Notes: generated by a model not told the origin, from the letters alone. A stretch of 35,000 nucleotides of DNA from Symbiodinium natans (GCA_905221605.1 CAJNDS010002446.1:1251922-1286921), one strand, 5' to 3'; positions 17,229 to 26,212 are shown, counted from the first letter of the stretch. Numbers and translations are program-made.

Positions 17229-17355
17229 GTTTAGGGTTTAGGGTTTAGGGTTTAGGGTTCAGGGTTTAGGGTTTAGGGTTTAGGGTTTGGGGTTTGGGGT
17301 TTGGGGTTTGGGGTTTGGGGTTTGGGGTTTCGGGTTTCGGGCTTCGGGGTCTAGG
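17226..17355 (+). repeat. TTTAGGG array turning to TTTGGGG and TTTCGGG
   Basis: Normal units give way to six TTTGGGG units and then TTTCGGG/CTTCGGG. Variants are clustered, not scattered. Confidence 0.9.
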
Positions 17356-17379
17356 GCTCATGGCTTATGGCTTTTCCTC

Positions 17380-17518
17380 CTAGATCTGGCGAGCACAAAC
17401 GTTCCTGCAAGCGCACAAAAACAAAACGCAACGATCATCTGGAAGGCGGTGGGATCGAGACCTGTGCCAGGCGCCACGGCCAAGTATGGTCTCTGCTTGA
17501 AGCGCTTTAAGTGCATGA
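17380..17518 (+). CDS. exon-like fragment
   Basis: Reads DLASTNVPASAQKQNATIIW then KAVGSRPVPGATAKYGLC. TCCTCCTAG upstream could be an acceptor. Confidence 0.35.
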
Positions 17519-17520
17519 AC

Positions 17521-17635
17521 CCTAGATCTAAACCCTAAGCCCTAGGCCCTAAGCTCTAAACCCTAAACCCTAAACCGTATACCCTAAACCCTAAACCCTA
17601 AACCCTGAACCCTAAACCCTAAACCCTAAACCGCC
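17521..17635 (-). repeat. CCCTAAA array
   Basis: Degenerate at the left, regular at the right, ending at an exon-like segment. Confidence 0.9.
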
Positions 17636-17640
17636 TCGAG

Positions 17641-17943
17641 TGTGCCAGAGGCCCACTTACCGGGATCCGATCTCACATCAATGGCAGCACAAGAAGACGT
17701 CGCCCGTCTCGCCTCAGTTTCAGACTTCTGCGACTCTTTTGCGTTGAGCGACCTGTTGATTCCGTTGATGCCGTTGAGGTTGCCCCAGACCTTCGTGCAT
17801 GGCACCAAACTTGGCATGTCTTGCTGGGATGAGCGATATGCCGGGCTTGATTCTGGCTTATCATCTACAACCAGCTTGACGTGCGTCAATGGCAAGTGGC
17901 TCCTTGGCTTGGGAGGCCTCGGGCCAGGTAGAGGAGGTCTATG
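17641..17943 (+). CDS. ORF or long exon-like segment
   Basis: 100-aa open frame with MAAQEDVARLASVSDFCDSF. A minus frame is also open. No family recognised. Confidence 0.4.
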
Positions 17944-18054
17944 ACATCCCAACCTTAGTGTTTAGTAGGCAACCTTACAACTCGTAACCTTGAGGGGTAG
18001 ATATAATTTCACGGTAATTGAAAGGTCAACCTTGTTCTGGTTTAGGGTACTCAG

Positions 18055-18237
18055 CCTAAACCCTAAACCCTAAACCCTAAACCCTAAACCCTAAAACCTA
18101 CACCCTAAACCCTAAACCCTAAACCCTAAACCTTAAACCCTAAACCCTAAACCCTAAACCCTAAACCTTAAACCCTAAACCCTAAACCCTAAACCCTAAA
18201 CCCTAAACCCTAAACCCTAAACCCTAAACCCTAAACA
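18055..18237 (-). repeat. (CCCTAAA)n array
   Basis: About 26 units with a few CCTTAAA units. Confidence 0.95.
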
Positions 18238-18240
18238 CAG

Positions 18241-18330
18241 GTTCAACTCTAGAAATGAGCCCGGGCTTGGCAGCTTCAATTGCTACAAGTGCGTGCAAGT
18301 TGGAGCAACCGGATACAAGGAGCCCCAAGG
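18241..18330 (+). CDS. exon-like fragment
   Basis: Reads RFNSRNEPGLGSFNCYKCVQ then VGATGYKEPQG. Confidence 0.4.
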
Positions 18331-18457
18331 GTTTAGGGTTTAGGGTTTCGGGTTTAGGGTTTAGGGTTTAGGGTTTAGGGTTTAGGGTTTAGGGTTTAGG
18401 GCTTAGGTTTCGGGTTTAGGGTTTCCGGTTTCGGGTTTCGGGTTTAGGGTTTAGGGT
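18329..18457 (+). repeat. TTTAGGG/TTTCGGG array
   Basis: Regular units with interspersed TTTCGGG. Nearby CCCTAAA blocks lie at 18596-18657 and 18783-18826. Confidence 0.9.
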
Positions 18458-18601
18458 TCTCCCACAAGCTCCTCTTCACAGAGCACAAATGTGCAATGGG
18501 ATGCTACATGTAGGCTTGGAAAGGAGGTCAGGACAAGTTCCCCGCGACAATGGGTCTGCAGGTCACTTAGCACGCCCGAAAGATTTCCTTTGCCCCCCTA
18601 A
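18458..18601 (+). CDS. exon-like fragment
   Basis: Reads SPTSSSSQSTNVQWDATCRL then GKEVRTSSPRQWVCRSLS. Confidence 0.4.
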   Translation, partial: SPTSSSSQSTNVQWDATCRLGKEVRTSSPRQWVCRSLSTPERFPLPP

Positions 18602-18664
18602 GCCCTAAACCCTAAACCCTAAACCCTAAACCTTTAACCCTTAAACCCTAAACCCTGATTGCAG

Positions 18665-18785
18665 GAGATCGAGCGGAAGAACGAGCAAGAAATCTGGTTT
18701 TTCAATAGGATGCGGCTGGCACTAGCAACAGAGGTCCTGTTGGACAAGGCCCCCCCGCGCCAATTTTTTGCTCATTCTTGTTACC
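18665..18785 (+). CDS. exon-like fragment with acceptor-like ATTGCAG
   Basis: Reads EIERKNEQEIWFFNRMRLAL then ATEVLLDKAPPRQFFAHS. ATTGCAG|GAG fits the AG|G acceptors common in dinoflagellates. One of the clearest coding signals. Confidence 0.5.
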
Positions 18786-18832
18786 CTAAACCCTAAACCC
18801 TAAACCCTAAACCCTAAACCCTAATCCTGAAG

Positions 18833-18973
18833 AGCGGTACTTTCGACTTTCTCAGGCCGGTGGTCCGTACTATGTTTCCTTGTCATTTCGATCTGCTCAG
18901 ACCCATGGCAGTTGGAGGTTTCCGTTGCGGTGTCACAGGAGAGTATCTGACCGCTGCTGGCTCACGTACATCT
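18833..18973 (+). CDS. exon-like fragment
   Basis: Reads SGTFDFLRPVVRTMFPCHFD then LLRPMAVGGFRCGVTGEY. In phase with the previous fragment if a GC donor at about 18769 is used. Confidence 0.5.
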
Positions 18974-19082
18974 CCCAAAGGGTCCTAAGTACCTATATGG
19001 GGGACACTTACCCAAACCATAATAGTAATTCCTCCTATAGAAACCCTACTTTCTACTACATAGGTACTTAGGACCCTTTGGG
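18974..19082. repeat. 109-bp inverted-repeat element
   Basis: Ends CCCAAAGGGTCCTAAGTACC and its complement. It sits between two exon-like segments (18833-18973 and 19083-19191), so it is probably intronic or an intron itself. Confidence 0.7.
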
Positions 19083-19191
19083 TCTTGTGCAAACACCAGA
19101 CCCAGCTACAATAGTGTCGTCCAACACCGGCCTGCGCCCGCCGTCGACTTCTTCAAGAACTACATTCTGCAATCCGGGTTTCTCTCGCCCT
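19083..19191 (+). CDS. exon-like fragment
   Basis: Reads SCANTRPSYNSVVQHRPAPA then VDFFKNYILQSGFLSP. Confidence 0.4.
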
Positions 19192-19293
19192 AAACCTTAA
19201 ACCCTAAACCCTAAACCCTAAACCCTAAACCCTAAACCCTAAACCCTAAACCCTAAACCCTAAACCCTAAACCCTAAACCCTAAACCCTAAAC
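19191..19293 (-). repeat. (CCCTAAA)n array
   Basis: About fourteen units. It is followed by a TTTAGGG block at 19382-19445 and small CCCTAAA blocks at 19502-19535 and 19622-19645. Confidence 0.95.
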
Positions 19294-19296
19294 CTT

Positions 19297-19380
19297 TTCT
19301 TGCGCGAGGTCCACTGCATGAAGTTTGGCCAGGGAGATGAATTTGAGATGGTGCAGCAGGCCGGGGATGCACGGTGGACG
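19297..19380 (+). CDS. exon-like fragment
   Basis: Reads FLREVHCMKFGQGDEFEMVQ then QAGDARWTV. GTTTGGGG follows directly and could be the donor, so the intron would start inside the telomeric block. Confidence 0.5.
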
Positions 19381-19467
19381 GTTTGGGGTTTAGGGTTTAG
19401 GGTTTAGGGTTTAGGGGTTTAGGGTTTAGGGTTTAGGGTTTAGGGACTCCTAGCCATGTCGCTGGCT

Positions 19468-19502
19468 CACAGGTTGGGCAAGAGCTGTATGGGCTCTATA
19501 AC
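19468..19502 (+). CDS. small exon-like fragment
   Basis: GCTCACAG|GTTGGG is acceptor-like; the frame VGQELYGLYN continues in phase from the preceding fragment. Confidence 0.4.
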
Positions 19503-19536
19503 ACCCTAAACCCTAAACCCTAAACCCGAAACCCTA

Positions 19537-19621
19537 TTTTTGAGAGGCTTGCTGCTGAAAAACATGGCAAGACAGAGGCTCTTCGCAGATGGGCTTTCTT
19601 CGCAGACAAACATCGTCCCCT
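19537..19621 (+). CDS. exon-like fragment
   Basis: Reads FERLAAEKHGKTEALRRWAF then FADKHRPL. Confidence 0.45.
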
Positions 19622-19800
19622 GAACCCTAAACCCTAAACCCCAAAACCCACTTCCACGCCGTGTAAACATGACACATAACCCGCAGTAATGACGCGAAAG
19701 GGGTTTGGAAATAGCGTGTGTCCCCCCAAACAGTAGTCCCGCAGAACACGGACGCAGTCGAGACGCAAAAGCGGGTAGTTTCAGGGGTTCTGTTTTTGTT

Positions 19801-19940
19801 TTGTTGAGCAAAAGCCCCAAGAGTGTCAAGCTGCGCCAAGCTGCGGAGTTGGAGGACTTCTGCAACGCCAACCTCGTCGCCGAGTTTTCGGCCACCACCA
19901 GCTCCGATAGCCGTGTGGTGACGCCTGGGCTTGGATCAGT
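19801..19940 (+). CDS. exon-like fragment
   Basis: Reads SKSPKSVKLRQAAELEDFCN then ANLVAEFSATTSSDSRVVTP. Confidence 0.45.
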
Positions 19941-19943
19941 GGG

Positions 19944-20122
19944 TTAGGGTTTAGGGTTTAGGGTTTAGGGTTTAGGGTTTAGGGTTTAGGGTCTAGGGTC
20001 TAGGGTTTAGGGTTTAGGGTTTAGGGTTTAGGGTTTAGGGTTTAGGGTTTAGGGTTTAGGGTTTAGGGTTTAGGGTTTAGGGTTTAGGGTTTAGGGTTTA
20101 GGGTTTAGGGTTTAGGGTTTAG
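19944..20122 (+). repeat. (TTTAGGG)n array
   Basis: About 25 units with two TCTAGGG. Small blocks 20632-20678 (CCCTAAA) and 20774-20826 (TTTAGGG) follow. Confidence 0.95.
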
Positions 20123-20218
20123 CACTCAGAATCGAGCAGTTTTACGGTTACGTTTTATTCACGGCTCTGATAACACACCCACCCACCCAGAGAATCCCAT
20201 AACATTGAAAAAAGCAAA

Positions 20219-20350
20219 AGCGGCCTTGTTCGGAAAATAAAGCGGCCTTATTCTGAAAATGAAGCGGCCTTATTCTGAAATAAAGCGGCCCTCTTCTGAA
20301 AAGAAAGTGGCCTTATTCTGAAAATGAAGCGGCGCGGCCTTATTCTGAAA
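20219..20350. repeat. minisatellite, about 21-24 bp unit
   Basis: Six copies of AAGCGGCCTTATTCTGAAAA-like units with small length changes. Confidence 0.8.
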
Positions 20351-20679
20351 TTCAAGTAAGGTTTAAATACGTATGGTAGAGTGGGTTTAGGGTGAGCAGT
20401 GGACTTGCAAGAGCATGTCTGGAGCTTCATATCGGAAAGCTCTGAGCCTTTACTTGCTTTCACATCGCACACATTGACTCCTCAACTGCTGTGAGTGCCA
20501 CCGGCGCTTGCTTGAAGTTCAGCAACCTAGCAATGCGTGCCCAGAGAATCTGCACTCCTCATGCTTTTCCACTCCATCCTTTAAGTGCTCAGAGCATGTG
20601 TTTCAACAGATGTTGTTTCCGGGAAGTTTCACAAACCCTAAACCCTACACCCGAAACCCTAAACCCTAAACCCCTAAAG

Positions 20680-20775
20680 AGCTTCCGAGCCAGGAAGATG
20701 CTCCAGGGTATCAACCAGTGCATGGAGCAGACCATCGTGGAAGACCAGCCGATCCCTGTTCCTGTCCACGCGAGT
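20680..20775 (+). CDS. exon-like fragment
   Basis: Reads SFRARKMLQGINQCMEQTIV then EDQPIPVPVHAS. Confidence 0.45.
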
Positions 20776-20834
20776 TTAGGGTTTAGGGTTTAGGGTTTCG
20801 GGTTTAGGGTTTAGGGTTTAGGGTTTCGCTAGAG

Positions 20835-21017
20835 TTACGCTTTCTGCGATGACGACTGTGCGTTGTGCACGAGGTGGGAGCTTTTCAGGCTTGGCAAGTG
20901 GAGACCAATGCTGGTGTCGGTTCCGGTCTGCCTGCAAACCACCAGGGACCATGACAGTGGGAAGGTTTTCTTCACGCACTTGGCTTGCGAAACGCAGTGT
21001 CAGGGTGCGGCACTTCC
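20835..21017 (+). CDS. exon-like fragment, Cys-rich start
   Basis: Reads YAFCDDDCALCTRWELFRLG then KWRPMLVSVPVCLQTTRDHD. C-x3-C-x2-C could be part of a metal site; not assignable. Confidence 0.45.
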
Positions 21018-21042
21018 TAAACCTTAAACCCTGAGCCCCTTC

Positions 21043-21092
21043 ACACCAAGAAGGGCACCTTTTTCATTCCTAGCTGACTCTTGGGTCTAGGA
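21043..21092. repeat. dispersed repeat, copy A
   Basis: AAGAAGGGCACC, ATTCCTAG and TGGGTCTAG are shared with 24795-24842 in the same order. Confidence 0.5.
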
Positions 21093-21398
21093 TCTCTGCT
21101 TAGTCACTGCGTGTATGCGCCTGCGATTGTGACACGACCCATCAATTCCAAACTGCGCCCTTTGCACAGATACAGCCTAGCCGGCACACCGGTGTATCCG
21201 CGTATCACGAATGCTAGCGCGAGCTGGCTTGAGTCGAGTGGTATCTTGCTTTAGCAGGGTAGGACAAGGTCCGGATTGTTGCGCGTTTGTATTCAACTTC
21301 CCCGAAAACATAGATTGAAACCAATTAAAACCAGATGAAAGTCCGTAAACCAACCCTAAGCCCTTAACCCTTAAACCTAAACCGAGTCTCCTTGTTCC
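21093..21398. other. no clear gene
   Basis: Unique sequence with no good frame; degenerate telomeric words at 21350-21385. Confidence 0.3.
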
Positions 21399-21890
21399 TT
21401 CTGTGCTGACCTGGCCATTGCATCAACCCTGAGACCACAATCCTTAACTCTTAAACGACTCTAAACTCTAAACCCAGTGTCCTTATTCCTTATGTCTTCT
21501 GTGCTGTCCTGGCTATTGCGTGAACGTCTGTGCTGTCCTTCTGTGCTGTGCTGGCCATTGCGTCACCTTCGGTGCTTTCCTAGCCGTTGCATCAGTTCCT
21601 GTGCTGCAGCCATGGCCATTGCATCAACTTCTGTGCTGTCCCCTCCGCAACATCAATTTCTGTGCTGTCCTGGTCATTACCTCAACCCTAAATCCTCAGC
21701 CTTAGCTAAAACCACGTATCCCTGTTTTTTCTATGCTGACGTGGCCCTCGCATCAACTTCTGTGCTTGCTTTGCCATTGCATCAATTCTGCGCTGTCCTT
21801 GCCATTACCTCAACCCGAAATGCTTGCATAACCTTTAACCCTACATCACGTGTCCGAGGTTTGTTCTGTCCTGTGCCGGCGTTGCATCAC
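21399..21890. repeat. diverged minisatellite, about 30 bp unit
   Basis: About eleven diverged copies of CTGTGCTGTCCTGGCCATTG followed by CATCAACTT. Degenerate telomeric patches interrupt at about 21425, 21685 and 21820. Confidence 0.65.
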
Positions 21891-22017
21891 CCCTTAGCCC
21901 TTTACCCTTAATCCTTGGCCCTAACCCTGAACCAAGCCTCCCCATTCCTCTTGTGCTGGCGCAGCCAGCTTTCGTTGGCCGCGACTTGCCCTTCCAGTTT
22001 GATGATCCAGGGCTGAC

Positions 22018-22232
22018 CCCGAATCGTTTTCGATGATTGACATGTTTCTTTCCTGCTGGCCCGACTAGCATACCGGCGTGTTTCCCCCGGACTGACTGGT
22101 GTATTGGCACATCGGCATGTTTCCTTTCCACGGACCCCAACCGGCACATCGGTACTAACGTATTAGCGCGCGTTTTTTCCCCGGAAGTCACATGAGCATG
22201 TCGTTGCACGTTTCGGCATGTTGGGTGGATCC
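22018..22232. repeat. loosely repetitive region
   Basis: Recurring CGGCATGTTTC / CACATCGG motifs suggest diverged units of about 50 bp. No convincing gene. Confidence 0.3.
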
Positions 22233-22337
22233 ACTTCTGCTGGCCGAGAAAGCTGTGTTGTCATAGCATTTTGTTCGTGCTTCTGATCGACTGGAGTAAC
22301 GTCACAAAGGCATGCAGACGTAGCGGCGTGAATCACG

Positions 22338-22679
22338 TTGAAAGAGACACTGTGTTGGCACCACCTTCGCACCAAGGTTCACAAGACGTGTGCGGCTGCC
22401 CAAGAGGCGCAGCAGGTCCCTGTGGAGGACATGGGCGGAATGCTTTGGCGTCTCCATTCTGTCAGCCATGAGAAGGCTGCGTTGGTGATGCTTGGGGATG
22501 TGAGCTTGGGCATTGCTTGGTTTGAGGCCACAATCTCTCCAATTACAAAGTATGTCACAAAGACACTGGATCTCCAGCGTTCAATCCCATCACTGCAATC
22601 TACGGGCAGGCTGGCCACAGGCTTCAGAACTCGTTGGTTGACTGCACCGGCCGTGGGGCCGTTGGCAAGGCCACGCTGA
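22338..22679 (+). CDS. ORF or long exon-like segment, 113 aa
   Basis: Contains AAAQEAQQVPVEDMGGMLWR and LVMLGDVSLGIAWFEATISP. Predicted mostly helical; no family recognised. It ends 14 bp before an inverted-repeat element. Confidence 0.45.
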   Translation: MKETLCWHHLRTKVHKTCAAAQEAQQVPVEDMGGMLWRLHSVSHEKAALVMLGDVSLGIAWFEATISPITKYVTKTLDLQRSIPSLQSTGRLATGFRTRWLTAPAVGPLARPR

Positions 22680-22692
22680 CCTCAAGGGCAGG

Positions 22693-22802
22693 ATATGGGG
22701 TTTACCATAATCGGGGACACCGAATATAGACCCTCAAATAGCAGGATCCCCTTACATCAAGGACCCCAATAAGGTACCCCGAATTTCGGAAACCCCCCAT
22801 AT
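22693..22802. repeat. inverted-repeat element, about 110 bp
   Basis: ATATGGGGTTTACC... at the left pairs imperfectly with the complement of ...GGAAACCCCCCATAT at the right. It directly follows the ORF-like segment ending at 22679. Confidence 0.55.
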
Positions 22803-22932
22803 ACATGCTCATTAGTATCAACGAGTTTGCATTTTGATGGCTTTAAGAATTGTAGCGCTTGGATTTTCCACACGTTGCATGAAGCTGCGTAGAGTAGCCA
22901 CGGAAGAAAGCTCCTCGTAGGATCTACATTTC

Positions 22933-22997
22933 CCCCTAAACCCTAAACCATAAACCCTAAACCCTAAACCCTAAACCCTAAACCCTAAACCCTAAAC
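22933..22997 (-). repeat. (CCCTAAA)n block
   Basis: About nine units, separated from a similar block at 23088-23164 by an exon-like segment of about 90 bp. Confidence 0.95.
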
Positions 22998-23087
22998 AAC
23001 CAGCATCTTCCAGGTTGACATGGAGCATCTCTTTAACACGAATCCGGGCCGGACTCTCGACCTTGTTCTTGACAATTTGCGTAAGAC
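22996..23087 (+). CDS. exon-like fragment with splice-like borders
   Basis: CATCTTCCAG|GTTGAC at the left and TTGC|GTAAGA at the right look like acceptor and donor. Reads VDMEHLFNTNPGRTLDLVLD then NL. Confidence 0.5.
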
Positions 23088-23170
23088 CCCTAAACCCTAA
23101 ACCCTAAACCCTAAACCCTAAACCCTAAACCCTAAACCCTAAACCCTAAACCCTAAACCCTAAAGAGATA

Positions 23171-23318
23171 GTAATCCCTATATTATGAAGCAGGGTTTCT
23201 ATTTCTGTTTTTGGCGAGTGTATCTAAGGTTCCGTTTCAATATTGGTGAGTGTATACCTTGGGTGTCCTTTTAGGGGTACAAGAAATATATACCCTACTT
23301 CATATGGCCCTATGTTAC
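23171..23318. repeat. inverted-repeat element, about 148 bp
   Basis: GTAATCCCTATATTATGAAG at the left pairs imperfectly with CTTCATATGGCCCTATGTTAC at the right. It is bounded by telomeric blocks on both sides. Confidence 0.6.
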
Positions 23319-23320
23319 CC

Positions 23321-23378
23321 GGGTTTAGGGTTTAGGGTTTAGGGTGTAGGGTTTAGGGTTTAGGGTTTAGGGTTTAGG
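23321..23378 (+). repeat. TTTAGGG block
   Basis: Eight units. Neighbouring degenerate blocks: 23442-23545 (TTTAGGG/TTCAGGG), 23650-23727 (CCCTAAA) and 23808-23872 (TTTAAGG/TTTAGGG). Confidence 0.9.
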
Positions 23379-23583
23379 AAGAGTCCTTGTTCTTGCACAC
23401 GACTTGCAGACTGAGTCTCTAGTTTGAGAGCCGGGACGGGGGCTAGGGTTTATGGTTCAGGGTTTATGGTTCAGGGTTTAGGGTTTAGGGCTTAGGGTTT
23501 AGGGTTTAGGGCTCAGGGCTCAGGGCTTAGGGTTTAGGGTTTAGGATGGGATAACCTGGTGGAAATAGATTCTTCTGCCGGTT

Positions 23584-23651
23584 GCTATTGTAGGTGGCAG
23601 CATGGAGAGTCTCATCACAGCTGCCTTGTTCTTCTCTCGGGAGTCCACCCT
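23584..23651 (+). CDS. exon-like fragment
   Basis: Reads VAIVGGSMESLITAALFFSR; TATTGTAG is a possible acceptor. Confidence 0.35.
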
Positions 23652-23728
23652 AGAGCCTAAACCCTAGACCCTAAACCCTAGACCCTAAACCCTAAGCCCT
23701 AAACCCTAAACCCTAAACCCTAAACCCA

Positions 23729-23808
23729 CCTCAATGCAAAGAGACCATCGACTCCTTGGACCCTGGGTTACCTTGAGCCCCGATGCATTACTGGGATGAC
23801 CTCTCCTG
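23729..23808 (+). CDS. exon-like fragment
   Basis: Reads HLNAKRPSTPWTLGYLEPRC then ITGMTSPG. Confidence 0.35.
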
Positions 23809-23872
23809 GGTTTAAGGGTTTAAGGCGGTTTAAGGCTTTAAGGGTTTAGGGTTTGGCGTTTAGGGTTTAGGG

Positions 23873-23982
23873 TCCATCTGAGGATCACTGCCTTCCTCGG
23901 TCGCATGACCTACCCGGTGTCGTACGCCGGGCCGTTGGATGGAAGTGGCTCATCTCAGAAGCGCCAAGTTTTCGTTTCACTG
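23873..23982 (+). CDS. exon-like fragment
   Basis: Reads HLRITAFLGRMTYPVSYAGP then LDGSGSSQKRQVFVSL. Confidence 0.45.
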
Positions 23983-24039
23983 TTTTTTTTTTCTCCTGCG
24001 TTAAGGGTTTAGGGTTGAGGGTTGAGGGTTTAGGGTTTC

Positions 24040-24410
24040 TGGCTCTCTTAAGCAGGGACCTTATTGAGAGGGTCTATGTCCCCAAGGGTCCCCCTACTCC
24101 TATCCCTATCTCTAAGACAGCCAGGTGCACTTAGCTTATAGGTTTTTTTGTTGGGAGGGGGGTTGATGGGGGGGGGGGGGGGGGTAGCTAGGGAATCTTA
24201 GGGAGCCCTTGACCCTAACTGGGTTTTGGAGTACTGTACTTTAATACCTTTTTTTGGTTCTGGGTTCCTATTAGAGCTACTTATACCTAAAAAGTATATA
24301 CTTTTTTTCCAGGGTCTACTCCAAAGGTAGGCCTAAGCCCGAAACCGTAAACCCTACACCCTCGAACCCCCCCCCCCCCTCCTCCTCCCTTGAGAACCCC
24401 ATACTACTCT
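24040..24410. other. no gene; homopolymer and inverted-repeat debris
   Basis: Holds a G run at about 24167-24183, a C run at about 24367-24379, and GGAGTACTGTAC ... GTCTACTCC weakly inverted ends (about 24229-24325). Confidence 0.4.
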
Positions 24411-24520
24411 GTGGTACTGTACCGTAACTTTAGATCCTTAGCCATTTTGGGTTTATTGGGTTTCTTAACAAGGTAGCTAAAAGTTTAATTTTGAGCTACC
24501 CTGCTAAGTGCAGCCAAGTT
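24411..24520. repeat. dispersed repeat copy B
   Basis: Partner of 7191-7298, about 80% similar by eye. A 12-nt resemblance to the dinoflagellate spliced leader lies inside it and is judged coincidental. Confidence 0.65.
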
Positions 24521-24794
24521 GTGTCGCAAGCACCTGCAAGCTTCCTGCACCCGCGTGATGTCTAGTCCAATAGATTGACTAAAGCATTCCATTATTTGTT
24601 GGTCGCCAAAGGTTTAATCATAGAAATTCATCAAGTCTCATACTTACCCATTGAAGTGCTTAACATGGCAAATATTGTATAAAAAAGACAACGATCATCT
24701 TGTTACTACAATCGACATCGTGAAGAACATTCCTAAGCAATTGCGCCCTTATTTCCCTTGTTTAGGGTTTGGGTTCCCTTCTGTACCCCTTTAA

Positions 24795-24842
24795 GCCAGA
24801 AAGGGCACCCTTTTTATTCCTAGGTTACTCCTGGGTCTAGAA
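24795..24842. repeat. dispersed repeat, copy B
   Basis: Partner of 21043-21092; contains AGAAAGGGCACCC, ATTCCTAGG and CTGGGTCTAG. Confidence 0.5.
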
Positions 24843-24865
24843 GTTCGGATGTTTTGGAACATCCC

Positions 24866-24982
24866 ATGGCGGACTGTGGCGAACCACTTTGGGGGGCACA
24901 AAACAGTCGGCATCCAATCTCTCAAACTGAGGTTGGAGATTGATTTCCACAGATGGGATGGGAGGCGCATATCCGTATCCTG
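24866..24982 (+). CDS. exon-like fragment
   Basis: Reads PWRTVANHFGGHKTVGIQSL then KLRLEIDFHRWDGRRISVS; interrupted by the 129-bp insertion. Confidence 0.45.
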
Positions 24983-24993
24983 ACTGCAGATAA

Positions 24994-25122
24994 CTTATAG
25001 GGTTCTTAAGGGACGGGGGGGTTCATGGGGCGCAGGTACCTCGGGAACTTTAGGGAAGTAGTGGGGATTATTAGGGAACCTTGGGTTGTATAACCCCCCC
25101 CTCCCTTAAGAACCCCCTTCCC
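24994..25122. mobile_element. 129-bp MITE-like insertion with 10-bp duplication
   Basis: CTGCAGATAA occurs at 24984-24993 and 25123-25132. Ends include GGGTTCTTAAGGGA and its complement CCCTTAAGAACCC. Coding-like sequence lies on both sides, which is the pattern of introner-type elements. Confidence 0.65.
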
Positions 25123-25128
25123 CTGCAG

Positions 25129-25238
25129 ATAATGTTGTTGCGGGCATCGGAGACACAGTAGCAGCAAGAGACGTGACAGCATGCAAGCAGGAAGCCAAGG
25201 GATTTCGCTTGGCTTCTCCTGGTCAAACCCAAGGTTTA
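25129..25238 (+). CDS. exon-like fragment
   Basis: Reads DNVVAGIGDTVAARDVTACK then QEAKGFRLASPGQTQGL, right after CCCTGCAG, an acceptor-like end of the insertion. Confidence 0.45.
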
Positions 25239-25240
25239 TG

Positions 25241-25595
25241 AACCCTAAAGCCTAAACCCTAAACCCCTAAACCCCTAAACCCCTAAACCCCTAAAGCCCT
25301 AAACCCCTAAACCCCTAAACCCCTAAACCCCTAAACCCCTAAACCCCTAAACCCCTAAACTCCTAAACCCCTAAACCCCTAAACCCTAAACCCTACCCCT
25401 AAACCCCTAAACCCCTAAACCCCTAAACCCCTAAACCCCTAAACCCCTAAACCCCTAAACCCCTAAACCCCTAAACCCCTAAAACCCCTAAACCCCTAAA
25501 CCCCTAAACCCCTAAACCCCTAAACCCCTAAACCCCTAAACCCCTAAACCCCTAAACCCCTAAACCCTAAACCCTAACCCTAAACCCTAAACCCA
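25241..25595 (-). repeat. 8-nt variant array (CCCCTAAA)n
   Basis: About 40 units of CCCCTAAA with CCCTAAA at the edges; a third distinct locally homogenised variant in the window. Confidence 0.95.
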
Positions 25596-25605
25596 TCAAG
25601 GTTTT

Positions 25606-25690
25606 TTTACATCTGGAAGCTTGCGAGCACCTGAGGCCTCGAACAACCAAGATGCGGGCCTGCGCCGCCTTTACTGTACGCTGGCTAATT
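25606..25690 (+). CDS. exon-like fragment
   Basis: Reads FLHLEACEHLRPRTTKMRAC then AAFTVRWL; preceded by a T-rich run. Confidence 0.4.
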
Positions 25691-25744
25691 AGGGTTTAGG
25701 GTTTAGGGTTTAGGGTTTAGGGTTTAGGGTTTAGGGTTTAGGGT
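25690..25744 (+). repeat. (TTTAGGG)n block
   Basis: Eight units. Further blocks: 25883-25925 and 26052-26104 (CCCTAAA), 26650-26720 and 26823-26900 (TTTAGGG). Confidence 0.9.
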
Positions 25745-25745
25745 G

Positions 25746-25883
25746 AAAGGCTGTCGGACGCGAAACCTACAGAGCGGCTTTTGTGGCTTACTGCCAAGGA
25801 TAATGGCGTGGGCACAACGCAAATCCGCATGAAGCTTCAGAAGAAGGGTGCCGCTGGAGTCTGGCAGGATGGACTGTTTGCCT
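25746..25883 (+). CDS. exon-like fragment
   Basis: Reads ERLSDAKPTERLLWLTAKDN then GVGTTQIRMKLQKKGAAGVW. Strong coding character. Confidence 0.5.
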
Positions 25884-25936
25884 AACCCTAAACCTTAAAC
25901 CCTAAACCCTAGAACCTAAACCCTAGTCCTCTCCGT

Positions 25937-26042
25937 GGTAACCCAGTGGTGCCCTTTTGGCTTTTTTTGCCTCAAGGTTCCCTTGTTGTCACGTAACCAG
26001 CCCCCAAAAAGGGTGCCCTTGTTCAAACATGGTCACAGGGCT
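25937..26042. repeat. dispersed element family 3, copy 1
   Basis: Begins near GTAACCCAGTGGTGCCC and ends near GGTCACAGGGCTGCG. Shares core with 26207-26312 and 28780-28877 (AAGTAACCA, AAAAGGG, GCCCTTGTT). Ends weakly inverted. Confidence 0.6.
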
Positions 26043-26107
26043 GCGAAGTCTCCCTAAACCCTAAACCCTAAACCCTAAACCCTAAACCCTAAACCCTAAA
26101 CCCTTTT

Positions 26108-26212
26108 TGCAAGAGCTTGAAGAGGATGCTTTCGATGACCAGTTCACAACCTCGTATTCAAACCTGGGTCTGCTGAAGCAAGTGCTCCTCTGGCAGCATT
26201 TCTTGGTAGCCC
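26108..26212 (+). CDS. exon-like fragment
   Basis: Reads LQELEEDAFDDQFTTSYSNL then GLLKQVLLWQHFLVA; family-3 element copy 2 begins at its end. Confidence 0.5.

Noticed and set aside
24439-24450. TAGCCATTTTGG, matching part of the dinoflagellate spliced leader
   Set aside because: Only 12 nt; the sister copy at about 7220 reads differently (TGGCCTTTTTGG), so it looks like drift within a dispersed repeat, not an SL relic or SL gene.
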